64,000 nt of DNA from assembly GCF_000234665.1 (NCBI RefSeq), contig NC_018317.1, positions 281,285 to 345,284 of the forward strand. Direction: 5' to 3'. This DNA comes from Leishmania mexicana MHOM/GT/2001/U1103 (lineage: Eukaryota > Euglenozoa > Kinetoplastea > Trypanosomatida > Trypanosomatidae). Below, piece by piece: positions 19,887-29,300 of the stretch. The notes under the pieces are model-generated. The model was not told the origin of the DNA. It ran no database searches and saw only the letters and a list, made by a program, of their open reading frames with translations. Position numbers and translations under genes: made by a program. Each line of letters begins with the position of its first letter. Within the stretch, counting starts at the first letter, position 1.

Positions 19887-20627
19887 GGAGGAAGTAGAAG
19901 AGGCGCCGCACACCACTTGGCCCGGCGTCGAAGGAAGGGTGGAGATGAGGCGGCTGGGGCGTACCACAGCTGCTGCGCAGAGCGTCGACGTCGCGGGAGC
20001 GATGCCGAGGGAGCCGTGATCGCTCTAAGGTGTTTGTGTGTGTGTGTGTGTGGCAGAGGAAGACAGTGAGGAGGTGCGAGGAGATGATGATGAAGATACA
20101 GAGGGACAGACAGAGGCATGTCATGTGCATCGTCGTCATTTCACCGGTCGAGGCGCGCGTGTGACTTATCCACAGCAACAGGAGGCCCAGTGATGCTGCT
20201 TCAGTGAGAGAGAGGAACGGTGATGGCAGTCATGTTGGCGGCATCGATGACTCTGAGGTGTGTGTGTGTGTGGGTGGGTGGGTGGGTGGGGTTGGAAGGG
20301 GGTCGGAGTACATCACCAAGCGGTGCACCAGCCGTTTCGATCATCGGCACACGGTGAAACACACTCACGCTCACACATGCGGTGCCGGTATGCAACCGCA
20401 GGACTTCCAGCAACTAATATCACACGCGAAGCTGGCAGGGGGGGGGAAGGACAGGGGTGAGAGAGAGGGGAGGAGGTCGACCTTGGCGGACGGGGCGGGT
20501 GTGCGGTGCATGCAGATCTACGCGGCTGTGCGCGTCTGACGAGGCAGCTGCGATACCGTCTCTCCAAACAACCCGGTATTTCCTTTTCGTATATATATCT
20601 CTCTATGCATATCCCCTTCTCGTGGTC
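19887..20627 (-). other. intergenic region with pyrimidine tracts, GT and GGGT repeats
   Basis: About 740 bases. A (TG)n array lies at about 20035-20052 beside a purine-rich block 20055-20120 (pyrimidine in the transcript), the likely splicing signal for the actin-like gene. A (GT)n run passing into repeated GGGT units lies at about 20257-20292, and another purine-rich block at about 20432-20478. No gene is supportable. Confidence 0.5.
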
Positions 20628-22301
20628 TTACGTGGATAGTCCAGAGCCGTGCTCGCGTGCCCACACATCGTACTTGTCGAGGTCTGCTACCCGGACACTG
20701 CTGCGGGTGCACGCAATACTCGCTTGCACATCCTCGAGCGTCGCGGCTGCCGGCTTCAGCGGCTCGCTTGGAAGCCGCGTGTGCGCGTCGCGGCCGTTTC
20801 CTGCAGCCTCAAGCTGAGAAATGAGCTTCCGCACCGGTCGCATCATGGCCTCACGGCAGACGACGTCGATGTCGGCACCGGACATGCCCTCCGTTAGCGT
20901 GGCGCACGCCTCATAGTCCGCGTCGGATGCGAAGGAGTTGGGAAGCAGACGACGGAACATAAGAACGCGAGCGTCGTGCGTCGGAAGCGAAACGAGGATG
21001 CGCTTCTCCAGCCGGCGCAGCATTGCCGTGTCGAGGTCCCATGGCACGTTGCTCGCCGCTAGCACGAACACCACCTCGCCGCCACGCCGCTTGGAGAGAC
21101 CGTCCATCTGCGTCAGCAGCTCTGTCTTCATACGGCGAGACCCCTCGTGCTCGCCGTCGCTCGACCGTGCTGACATCAAGGAGTCGATCTCGTCGATAAA
21201 GATAGTGCTTGGCGCGTAGTGGACGGCGAGGTCGAAGAGCATGCGGACGAGCTTCTCTGAGTCACCGCGCCACTTGGACACGACGGATGAGGCGGCTATG
21301 TTGAAGAAGGTTGTGCGGCACTCCGTCGCGACGGCCTTGGCGAGGAGGGTCTTGCCGGTGCCGGGCGGGCCGAAGAGAAGAATCCCTTTCCACGGGCGCA
21401 GGATGCCCTGGAACAGCTCCGGGTACTTGACCGGCATCACCACGGCCTCCTGCAGGAGGTGCTTGGCACTTTCCAAGTTAGCAATGTCACCCCAACGCAC
21501 GGATGGGTTGACGTCGAGAATCTCGCGCAGGATCGTGGCGGCCAGATCGTTCAACTCGTTCGTCGGAAACGGCGGCAGCGGCTTCAGTACGCGGCGGCTC
21601 AAGGGGCCGAATGGGTCTTCTGCAGCATCATTGCAGTCCTCGCCATCCCTGGCTGCGTCTCTTCGACCCTTCTCGCCCTCGCGGCCGGAGCTGTGAGCGG
21701 CAGCGGACTCGCCCTGGAGAGACAACCCAAGAGCGCTGCCGTCCCCGTTCGGCGCCACAGCGCGCTTGTCGCCGTTTGTCTGCACGTGGCTGAGGGCGCG
21801 CGCGAGGTTCGTTGGCCGAAGGTGCGGCGGCGGCTTTTCTACAGAGGACAGCGAAGGTGGCGATGAAGACGAGGTCGCGACACTAGGAGCCGACGCGCCT
21901 TTTCGCCTCCGTGAGAGCATCCGCTCTCCGCTTTCAGAGTTGACACCGCCAACGCCGTCGGCGTCATCGCTGCTGCCGCCGCGGACGCGGTACAGCTTCG
22001 GCGCACGCTGGCATTTGAAGGCGTGGTACTCTTCGTACTCCTGGACAAGAGAGAGCAAGTCCATGTTGTCGGCGGCGCTGAACTGAGCGAGGGAGATGCG
22101 GCTCTCCTGCTGGAGCGCCTGCAGAGTTTGGTGGTACCCCTGCTCCAGCAGGAACTGCTCGACGAGCACGATGACCCCCTTGACTCGTCGAGCGCGCAGC
22201 TTCTCTTCCTCTTCGCGGGCGAGCTGCTGCGTCTTCATAAGCGCTAAGCTCGAGCCCGGCGCCGGCGCTGCCGTGTTCGAGAGTGGTTGCAAGTGACGCA
22301 T
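20628..22301 (-). CDS. katanin p60-like AAA ATPase with LisH domain (KATNAL2 type)
   Basis: 557 residues; the ATG at 22301 gives 21 extra residues over the next ATG (22238). A LisH motif lies at about 42-68 (VIVLVEQFLLEQGYHQTLQALQQES), followed by a low-complexity linker to about 235. The AAA core has Walker A GPPGTGKT (311-318), Walker B IFIDEID (370-371 Asp-Glu), the substrate-loop region SKWRGDSEKLVR, an arginine-finger segment MLRRLEKRI and the C-terminal helix common to meiotic-clade AAA proteins. LisH plus this AAA type matches katanin A-like 2. The family severs or remodels microtubules, so a role in flagellar or subpellicular microtubules is likely by analogy. All catalytic motifs are intact. 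Confidence 0.92.
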   Translation of the reverse strand: MRHLQPLSNTAAPAPGSSLALMKTQQLAREEEEKLRARRVKGVIVLVEQFLLEQGYHQTLQALQQESRISLAQFSAADNMDLLSLVQEYEEYHAFKCQRAPKLYRVRGGSSDDADGVGGVNSESGERMLSRRRKGASAPSVATSSSSPPSLSSVEKPPPHLRPTNLARALSHVQTNGDKRAVAPNGDGSALGLSLQGESAAAHSSGREGEKGRRDAARDGEDCNDAAEDPFGPLSRRVLKPLPPFPTNELNDLAATILREILDVNPSVRWGDIANLESAKHLLQEAVVMPVKYPELFQGILRPWKGILLFGPPGTGKTLLAKAVATECRTTFFNIAASSVVSKWRGDSEKLVRMLFDLAVHYAPSTIFIDEIDSLMSARSSDGEHEGSRRMKTELLTQMDGLSKRRGGEVVFVLAASNVPWDLDTAMLRRLEKRILVSLPTHDARVLMFRRLLPNSFASDADYEACATLTEGMSGADIDVVCREAMMRPVRKLISQLEAAGNGRDAHTRLPSEPLKPAAATLEDVQASIACTRSSVRVADLDKYDVWAREHGSGLST

Positions 22302-23505
22302 CGTGTGCGCGTGCGCGTGCGTGTGTCGCAGAACCCCCCCCTCCTCCTCTCTACACCGCCGTGGGTCTCGGAGTGCTGCGCCCTCCGCTATGGAAGGAAG
22401 AAGATTTTGCGACTACTGAGCAGGCTTAGATGGGGGCGGGGTGCCTGTGGAGGGTGCGGTGGCCCGTGGCCGAGGTGAAGAGGTTAGGAAATATACATAC
22501 TACTTCGGAGGGTGCTGAATACGCCAGACGAACGGGAGGGGGAGGCTATCTCTCTCTCTCTCGCTCTCTCAGCGGAACGCCTTTCACACACGCGTCGTTT
22601 CACGAGAACAGGCGCTTGCCATCGTGCTTCTCGTGCCGCGCAAAGGAAGAGGACAAGAATGGGCTGGGTGACCGGGGGTGATGCATCCTGCTGCCGGCTG
22701 TCCCCCTTCCCCTCCCTCCCTTACACCCCCCTGCCCACATCCATACTTTGGCAATCAACGTAGACGCATCAACAGCGATCACGACGATGTGCACAAACCG
22801 CAGCCACAGCCGCACGAAGTTTTCATATATCTCTACGCAGTTTGCTGTGCATTCGTTTTACCGTGCAGGCTTCCTTATAAAGTTTGGAGGAGGTGTGTGT
22901 ATGTGCGTGTGTTGGATGGTGGTGGCGGCGGCGGCATTCTCCCCCTCCCATGCCGCAACGCGATGCAGTTGTACATCTGCCCCCCCACACACACAAATGC
23001 ACACACCCGAGAGACGCACGACATGTATTACGCAGACAATCACACGCAAACGAGCAAGCGAGAGGAAAGCGCAGTGGCGCGTTGGCGGAACGCAACGAAA
23101 CCAAGCGCGTGCACACGCACACTGCCGTATTGATGTAAATCCCCACGACGAAACCATCTTGCCGCAGAGTCCCATCCACCCCATAATCAAGACAGAGTAG
23201 CGCATACGATGCCCGAGGGCAGTCAGCCTTACCACCATTACATCGCCACAAGCACACACACACACACACATACACACTCACACACACAGTGCAGCCAACG
23301 AGAGCAGGCAAAAGCCCCCCGCCAAGACAGACAGAGAGGCAGAAACACCGGGGAGGGGATGCAGGAGCATCGTACGCTGCAACGTCATCATCCCCCCGTA
23401 AACACCCCGGCTTTTATCTTCGTGCGTCGCCGCCGCTACCTGAGGGCCCAGCCCGCTCCTTCCAACGGAAGGCGGCGGGCGGGGAGGGTGGGTGGCACAC
23501 GGCGC
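22302..23505 (-). other. intergenic region with microsatellites
   Basis: About 1.2 kb without a supportable gene. A short pyrimidine tract with a following AG near 22390 (plus-strand GGAAGGAAGAAG, about 22393-22404) is a candidate splice signal for the katanin-like gene. A (TC)n run on the plus strand lies at about 22549-22571, an imperfect GT array at about 22892-22910, a CA-rich stretch at 22981-23010 and a (CA)n array at 23252-23288. Confidence 0.45.
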
Positions 23506-25413
23506 TTACGCCTTGGGCAGCTTCGTCTCCATGACCGGGGCGAGCGTGATGAGATCGGCCAGCACCCACTTGTACGATTGGTCCATGTACATGCACATGA
23601 GCTTGCGCGTCGCCGGCGGGGTCTGCGAGACGTCATCCGGGATGCCGATCATACGCCCAATCGCCTTGGAGAACATGAACTCCACCGGCTTCCCTGTCAC
23701 CATGCGCATGAAGAAGTCGAGAAAGTTCGCCAGCGGCTTCGGACTATTCGACGCGAACACGCGCGCCGCCGCGATGCGCTCGTACTCGTTCTCGTAGCCG
23801 ACAATACGCTTGTAGAACCACTCAAAGTTGTAGGCGTACCGCTCCGGTGGCACGACGACGTCCACGGTGAGCAGTGCGCACGCATGGGCTGAGGCAGGAA
23901 TCGGTGGCAGCATGTTGCCGTTCACCTTGATGTACACAGAGTGCGCCTCCTCCTCCTCCTCCGAGCTTTCTTGGGGCGCTGCCGCGGTTTTCTCAGGCGC
24001 TGCAGTCTTCGCGGTGGCCTCGTCAGGCACCGCCGTCGCAGCGACCGTTGGCGTGCTTGCACTCTTCCTCGAAAAGTCTTCCGACTTCACGCACGTGACT
24101 TGAATGCGTGACGCGGTGCCAGACGACTTCGCGCTATCCGCAGCTGATGCCCCGCGGGCAGCAGCAGAGGCTGAGTTCTCTCCACTGTGGCTCGCCTCGT
24201 CCGCAGACGCTGTCGTGGGCGCGGCTGCGGTGCTGGCGGCCGTGGGGCCGGTTGGCATAAGCGTGCGGGTGGCTTTGTCCACGACGAATGTGTGCTCCTC
24301 TGCCGTGGCGCGGTGCGCGTTGGCGTCCGTGTCGGTGTGCACCTGAATCATGCCGGTGTCAAAGTCATCCTCCTCCACCTTGCCGGCTGCGCCGGTCTTT
24401 CGCAGGTAGTCATTGCTGAAGGTCACGTCCACCTCGGCGCCGACATTGTTGGAGTTAAAGTACATGCGTGCCTTGCCCAAGCGGGCGAAGATGACCAGCT
24501 TCGAGTCCAGCACGTAGTCCGCCGGCGAGGCAATGCTGCTCAGGTTCACCTGCTTGTCCTTGTGCAGAAGCCAAATCTTGAAGATGGACTCCGCCAGGTG
24601 CCGCGAGATGGGGATGAGGGAGACAATCGTGGAGACGACGCTACGGACGAGCGAGTCCTGCAGCGCCGTCTTCGAGGAGGACGAGGAGGCGTCCTTGCCG
24701 TCCCCCTCCGCCTTCGACGCCAGCGATGCCGCCGCCGCCGCGTCGGAGCGACTCTCGGGCTTAAACTCCTTGTCTAGCAGCTTCGCTGCCTCATGCGCGG
24801 CGGCGATCGTCTTGGTCGACTCTGTCCTACCTGCCAGCGGCTGCACATGCTCGACAAAGGCGCTGACGACGACGGCGAGGCTGTAGTAGGCCTGTTTCGC
24901 ACCGACGAGAAACTCCTCCTGGGTGCAGCCGTTGACGCTCTTGGAGAAGCTGTTGAAGGCGCGCACCAGCTCGTCGTCCTCGGTGAGCTTGATACCAATG
25001 GTGCGGATGCCAGAGGTGGCAGCACCGCCGCCGTTCGCCGTTGCCGCGGAGAGCTGCTCTTGCTGCTCCACGCTGCCTTGCGCACGGGCGGCGGCGCCCG
25101 CATTATTCTCGTTGGCGGCGAAATATTGTACCGCCTTGGCGGTCGCCGTGCTGGGTGTCGTGGACACAGCTGCCGCCGCAGCTTGCTTGCCCTTGTCAGC
25201 ACCGCCTTTCTCCTCGCCACTACGGGACGCGTAGCAGCGACGCTGTTGACGTATCGACTGACAGCATGGCGGCCGCAGTGAGGCAACCGCGGAGGTTGAG
25301 GCCTTGCTGGGCGCCCGCATTGCGCTCGGTTTCTGCGCCACGACAGGGGACGCCGCCAGAGCGGCCGCCGCGCGTCCCATGGACGCCGCCATGCAAGTGA
25401 CACGCCGGAGCAT
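23506..25413 (-). CDS. putative mitochondrial protein of unknown function
   Basis: 635 residues from the ATG at 25413 (MLRRVTCMAASMGRAAAALA). The first 60 residues are rich in Arg, Ala and Ser with no acidic residues, which fits a mitochondrial presequence. I recognise no domain. An N-terminal conserved-looking helical block (IGIKLTEDDELVRAFNSFSKS and following, about 135-225) and a second block (about 260-360, containing SRHLAESIFKIWLLHKDKQV and LGKARMYFNSNNVGAEV) are followed by a long Ala/Ser/Thr-rich linker and an acidic run SSEEEEEAH. A hydrophobic-patterned C-terminal region of about 130 residues follows (YAYNFEWFYKRIVGYENEYERI, FLDFFMRMVTGKPVEFMFSK, MYMDQSYKWVLADLI). Aromatic-rich blocks separated by disorder resemble trypanosomatid mitochondrial complex subunits; that is inference. 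Confidence 0.82.
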   Translation of the reverse strand: MLRRVTCMAASMGRAAAALAASPVVAQKPSAMRAPSKASTSAVASLRPPCCQSIRQQRRCYASRSGEEKGGADKGKQAAAAAVSTTPSTATAKAVQYFAANENNAGAAARAQGSVEQQEQLSAATANGGGAATSGIRTIGIKLTEDDELVRAFNSFSKSVNGCTQEEFLVGAKQAYYSLAVVVSAFVEHVQPLAGRTESTKTIAAAHEAAKLLDKEFKPESRSDAAAAASLASKAEGDGKDASSSSSKTALQDSLVRSVVSTIVSLIPISRHLAESIFKIWLLHKDKQVNLSSIASPADYVLDSKLVIFARLGKARMYFNSNNVGAEVDVTFSNDYLRKTGAAGKVEEDDFDTGMIQVHTDTDANAHRATAEEHTFVVDKATRTLMPTGPTAASTAAAPTTASADEASHSGENSASAAARGASAADSAKSSGTASRIQVTCVKSEDFSRKSASTPTVAATAVPDEATAKTAAPEKTAAAPQESSEEEEEAHSVYIKVNGNMLPPIPASAHACALLTVDVVVPPERYAYNFEWFYKRIVGYENEYERIAAARVFASNSPKPLANFLDFFMRMVTGKPVEFMFSKAIGRMIGIPDDVSQTPPATRKLMCMYMDQSYKWVLADLITLAPVMETKLPKA

Positions 25414-26399
25414 GTTACGAGCCAACGGAGGAGGAGGAGGAAACGCCACTACGCGGCACGCTCTCTAGCCCGGCGTCCTCTGCTGTGCCGGTGGCCCGAT
25501 GTGTATGCCGGCGTCTTGGAGGGGGGTGGGTGGGTGGCGAAAGCGGTGGTGTGTGCGTGTGTGTGTGTGTGAGGGAAGGGCGATGGGGTGGATGGCTGTC
25601 GTTGAGGCAGGTTCACGAGGGATGTACTCAGAAGAGAGGTGTGTAGGGGGAGAGAGGGGGCAGCCAACAACGGTGCAGGCACAGGCAGGGCGGTTTGCCC
25701 TCTCGTTATATACGTATTTGTGGTGGTGGTGGAGGGGGAGGGTTCGCTGTTGTTGTTGTTGCTGTGGCTGCTTGCTGCCTCGTGCTGCCTTTTTTTCAGG
25801 AGTTGGCGTGCACGTCGACGTATGTGAGACACACCTTCTCAAAGGGCCGGAGAGAGAGAGGGCGGGAGAGGGGGAGGGAGATGTTGGATGCCCACGGTGT
25901 CCATTTCTATGTCATACAGCACTACTTCGGCGTCAAGTCCTAGCCCACCCCTCACTCCCCACCTCCACCCGCGTGGTGCGAAGCAGCAGCAGACACATAC
26001 GCCGGTAGAGCAGGTCACATCACCGCCGCACCCATTGTGCCGGCCGCCACGCGGTGCATCCTTCTCTTTTGGGGTGGCACTCAGGCCTCCCCCCACACCA
26101 ACAGTGGGCTCTGTGACCGAACCGCAAGGGTGTGTGTGTGTGTGTGTGTCCTCCCCCTCACTCCTCAACGCCATCACGGCGAACAGAGTGATGTCAAAGA
26201 GAACAGAAACAAAAGAGGCGACGCGTGTGCGCTGGTGGGGCGCTGGTGGTGGTGGTGGTGGTCAACGACAGTCGCGGACTCACGGAGGCACACCATTGCG
26301 TCAATCCGCCATGAGCAAGCACTGAGAACGGTCAAGCATATGCAGCACAGGAAGCAGAGTGCCACTGCACCCACCCAACGGGAAATTAAATAAATCGAC
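25414..26399 (-). other. intergenic region holding a SIDER-like repeat
   Basis: About 990 bases. Purine blocks on the plus strand lie at about 25429-25441 (GGA repeats just before the ATG) and 25850-25880. GT arrays lie at about 25549-25572 and 26131-26149, and GGT units at about 25723-25740 and 26243-26263. The stretch 25974-26116 is a diverged repeat, listed separately. No gene is supportable. Confidence 0.55.
25974..26116 (-). repeat. SIDER2-like degenerate retroposon fragment, copy A
   Basis: This stretch matches a second stretch at about 54038-54263 over most of its length, including GGTGC-AAGCAGCAGCAG at the left, GAGCAGGTC in the middle, and TGTGCCGGCC-CACGCGGTGCATCC followed by GGGG-GGCACTC and CCCCCCAC to the right. 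It lies in the 3' region of the AMP deaminase gene. On the transcribed strand the shared core reads GGATGCACCGCGTG, which I recall from Leishmania SIDER2 elements in 3' untranslated regions. The homology of the two copies is visible directly; the family name is from memory. Confidence 0.6.
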
Positions 26400-29300
26400 T
26401 TATAAGTGGGAGACGTCACGAGTCTTAGCGACGCGTGCTGGACGCTCATCCACGCTGGCAGGCAGCAACGGCCGACCGCGTTGCTTCTCCTCAATCTCGG
26501 CCCCATCCCAGCGCCGCTCCAGCAGCTCGCCGCGGGAGATGCCAACGGCGTCCATGATGTCCACCTCCTCCTCCAGCGGTGTGCGCATCGCGCGGCACGA
26601 CATCTCGCACGCGGCGCGGTTCTGCAGGTAGGTCACCTCCTCCATGTACGCTTCGTAGCGGAAGGCGCACCGCGTCTGCGGCACATGCGACCGCGCCACG
26701 TCGTTGCCCGCCACACTGCGCAGGTAGTACAGTGGCCCAAGCCACTCCCTCTTGCGCGAGACCGGGAAGCCGGAGGTTCGCACGCTGTTCGCGGCGAGTT
26801 CGCAAATGTCTGCAGCCGACAGGTTCCACAGCGCCTCCGCCGTGCCGTACTCCTCGAGCAGCGGCTGCTCCGTGCGGTGGAAGATGAGGGGGCAGTCGGT
26901 GCCGATGGCAACGTTCAGGCCGCGATACAGGAAGTTGGGCAGCGGATGGTCCTTGTAACGGCAGAAAAGCGTGTTGTTCGACATGGGCGTGATGGCGAGC
27001 GGGATCTGCGCCAGGTAGTAGAGGTATTGCATCACTGGCCGCTTGTCGAGGTTGACGCCGTGACCGATGCCGTCCGCCAGCAGAAACACGTCTGCCATGT
27101 GGTCCGGGTCGCCGCTCTCTCCAGCGTGGGGGCGGAACTGGAACGTGTTGAACCCGCGCGCGGCGCGGTAGAGATTCAATGTCGTGATGTTGATCCACAT
27201 GTAAAACATGTAGTACGCGAAGGGCGGGTTCTCGGCGCTTGTCCACTGTGCTGGAGGGATGTCGATCGTCTGGTCCGGCTCCCGATCGCTCTCGTTATCG
27301 ACGCTGTCAAAGCCGGAGACGTGACTGAGGAAGAAGTGCAGGTACGGGTACTTGTCGGGGTGCAGCGACGCGTGCCAGAGCGGCTCGAATATGTTGGTGA
27401 GCATCTCCTGGAAGCTGCGGAGCTGGCCACTGCGCTGGTACAGGTGGAACAGACGCGGCACCTGGATCATCCAGCTGTTCGTGCGATGCGACACGCCGTG
27501 AAGCACGAACCAGCGCGACAGCCGGTCCCACTCGTCCTTGTGCCGGCCGTAGATGGACAGCCGGTTCTCGGTGAAGGTGCCGCCTTCGAGCTCGTTCTGC
27601 TTGAAGGAGTCACGGATGAGCTCGGCGAAGTAGCGCCCTTGCATGAAGTTCTCCGTTTTGAGAAACAGGGAGCGCAGGGAGGCCATGCCCATCGGACTGA
27701 AGCGGTGGTTGAAGCGGTCGAAGCGGTGGAACGTGGCCTTGCCGGCGTGCACCTGCAGCGCGGCAACGGGCATCTCGGCAAGCAGGTGCGCCACCCGACC
27801 CACCTTCGCGCTGGCTGCCGCCACAACTTTGTCGCTTTCCACGGCAAAGCCCTGTGCGGCGCGGCGCACGGCGGTGCTGTTGTCCCCCTGAGCGACTGCC
27901 GACAATTTCGGCGTCAGCTGCTCCCCCAGAATTTCATCGAAGAACTCCACGAGGGTGATCGGGGCACCAGTCCTGGAATCCACGCCGACGACGTCGTCCG
28001 GGTGGTCGCGGATTTTGCGCTGCATAAACTGCAGCAGCGACTTCGCCGTCATGCCGCTCGCCATATGGCAGTGCACGTCCACCTTCACGCAGTTGTGCGC
28101 GTCACCACGCGCCGTCTGCACCACACAACGGCGCGACATGGCGGCAGCCCGCGCGCGTGCCTCGGCGCTGTCCCCCTCCGTGTTCTCAGCTGCTGTTGCT
28201 GTCGCCGCCGTGATCGTGTAGTCCTCCTCGTCATCGTTCGTCAGCGCCACGTGCAGCTTGTACTTTGACTCGAGCATGTCAAGCCGTTTACTGGCGTACT
28301 TGGCGACGGTGGGGTCGGCGCTGGCGAGGCGGCGCAGCATGCGTGTGTCCTTCTGGAACTGCACCCACGTCGGCAACGCTGACGGAGACGACGCAGACGC
28401 ACTGCCGGCGTGGCTGCTGTGCTGTTTTGGCCGTCTCTCTTCCAAGTTCAGCACACCATCACGCCACTTCAGCACCAACGCCTCCGGCGAGTGGCTCTGG
28501 CTGTCCTTCTTCCTGTCGGGGCCGTAGGGGCTTCCCGTCTGCATGCGTTGCGCATACTCGGGGCGCATGACGAACTGCTGGTAGGCCTCTCGCGTTGCCA
28601 TGGCCACCATCAAGCGCTTCGCTGCTGCGCTAGGCCCCACCCGGTCAGGTCCAGAGATAAGGATGCGCGGGTACTGCATGGCGCCCTCATGCGCCTGGTA
28701 GCCGGGTAGGCGCACAAGGAGAGCAGGGTCGTGTTCGAGCTCCAGCGCACGGGTGCTGGCGCTGATGGTGCGGCGGTACACGGCGGCGGAAGGATCGCTG
28801 CCATCGTCGGCGGCAGATGGCAGAAACAGAACGGCACGGAGGCGCGCCTCGTCACGCCTGCTGTACACCGCCCGCCGCCGTGCTGTCGTCGTCGCGACGC
28901 CGCCGCCGCTGTTGTTGCTGCCCTCACGCACCGCGGCGAAGAGCACGTCGAGCTCGTGCTCCAGCGCGCAGGCGCGGTGGTGCAGCCGCAGGGGGCTCAC
29001 TTGGGTGGCAGAGAACTGGCTGTACCGCGCCTGCGCGTGCGGCCAGGCGTACCCGAAGAGATGCCGCTGCTCTACCCGCGTAAAACACCCGCTGCTCGCC
29101 TCGAGGGAGCGCAGACACATCTCCGTTACATCGGCATTTGCCAGCCCGCGCTGCTTTGCCAGCTCCTTCAGCTCCTCGCTCAACGCGTCGTTTGTCGTGT
29201 CGTAGAAGAGGGGGTCGAGCGTGGCGACGCTGACGTGCAAGCCGGCCTGCACCGCAAGCGGAACGGCCGTTGTGTTGAGCGTGTGCTTGACCGAGGCGCT

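Noticed and set aside
26406..28268. Plus-strand frame of 620 codons opposite the AMP deaminase
   Set aside because: It is the antisense of a strongly conserved enzyme domain; long antisense frames are expected in GC-rich DNA with few stops.
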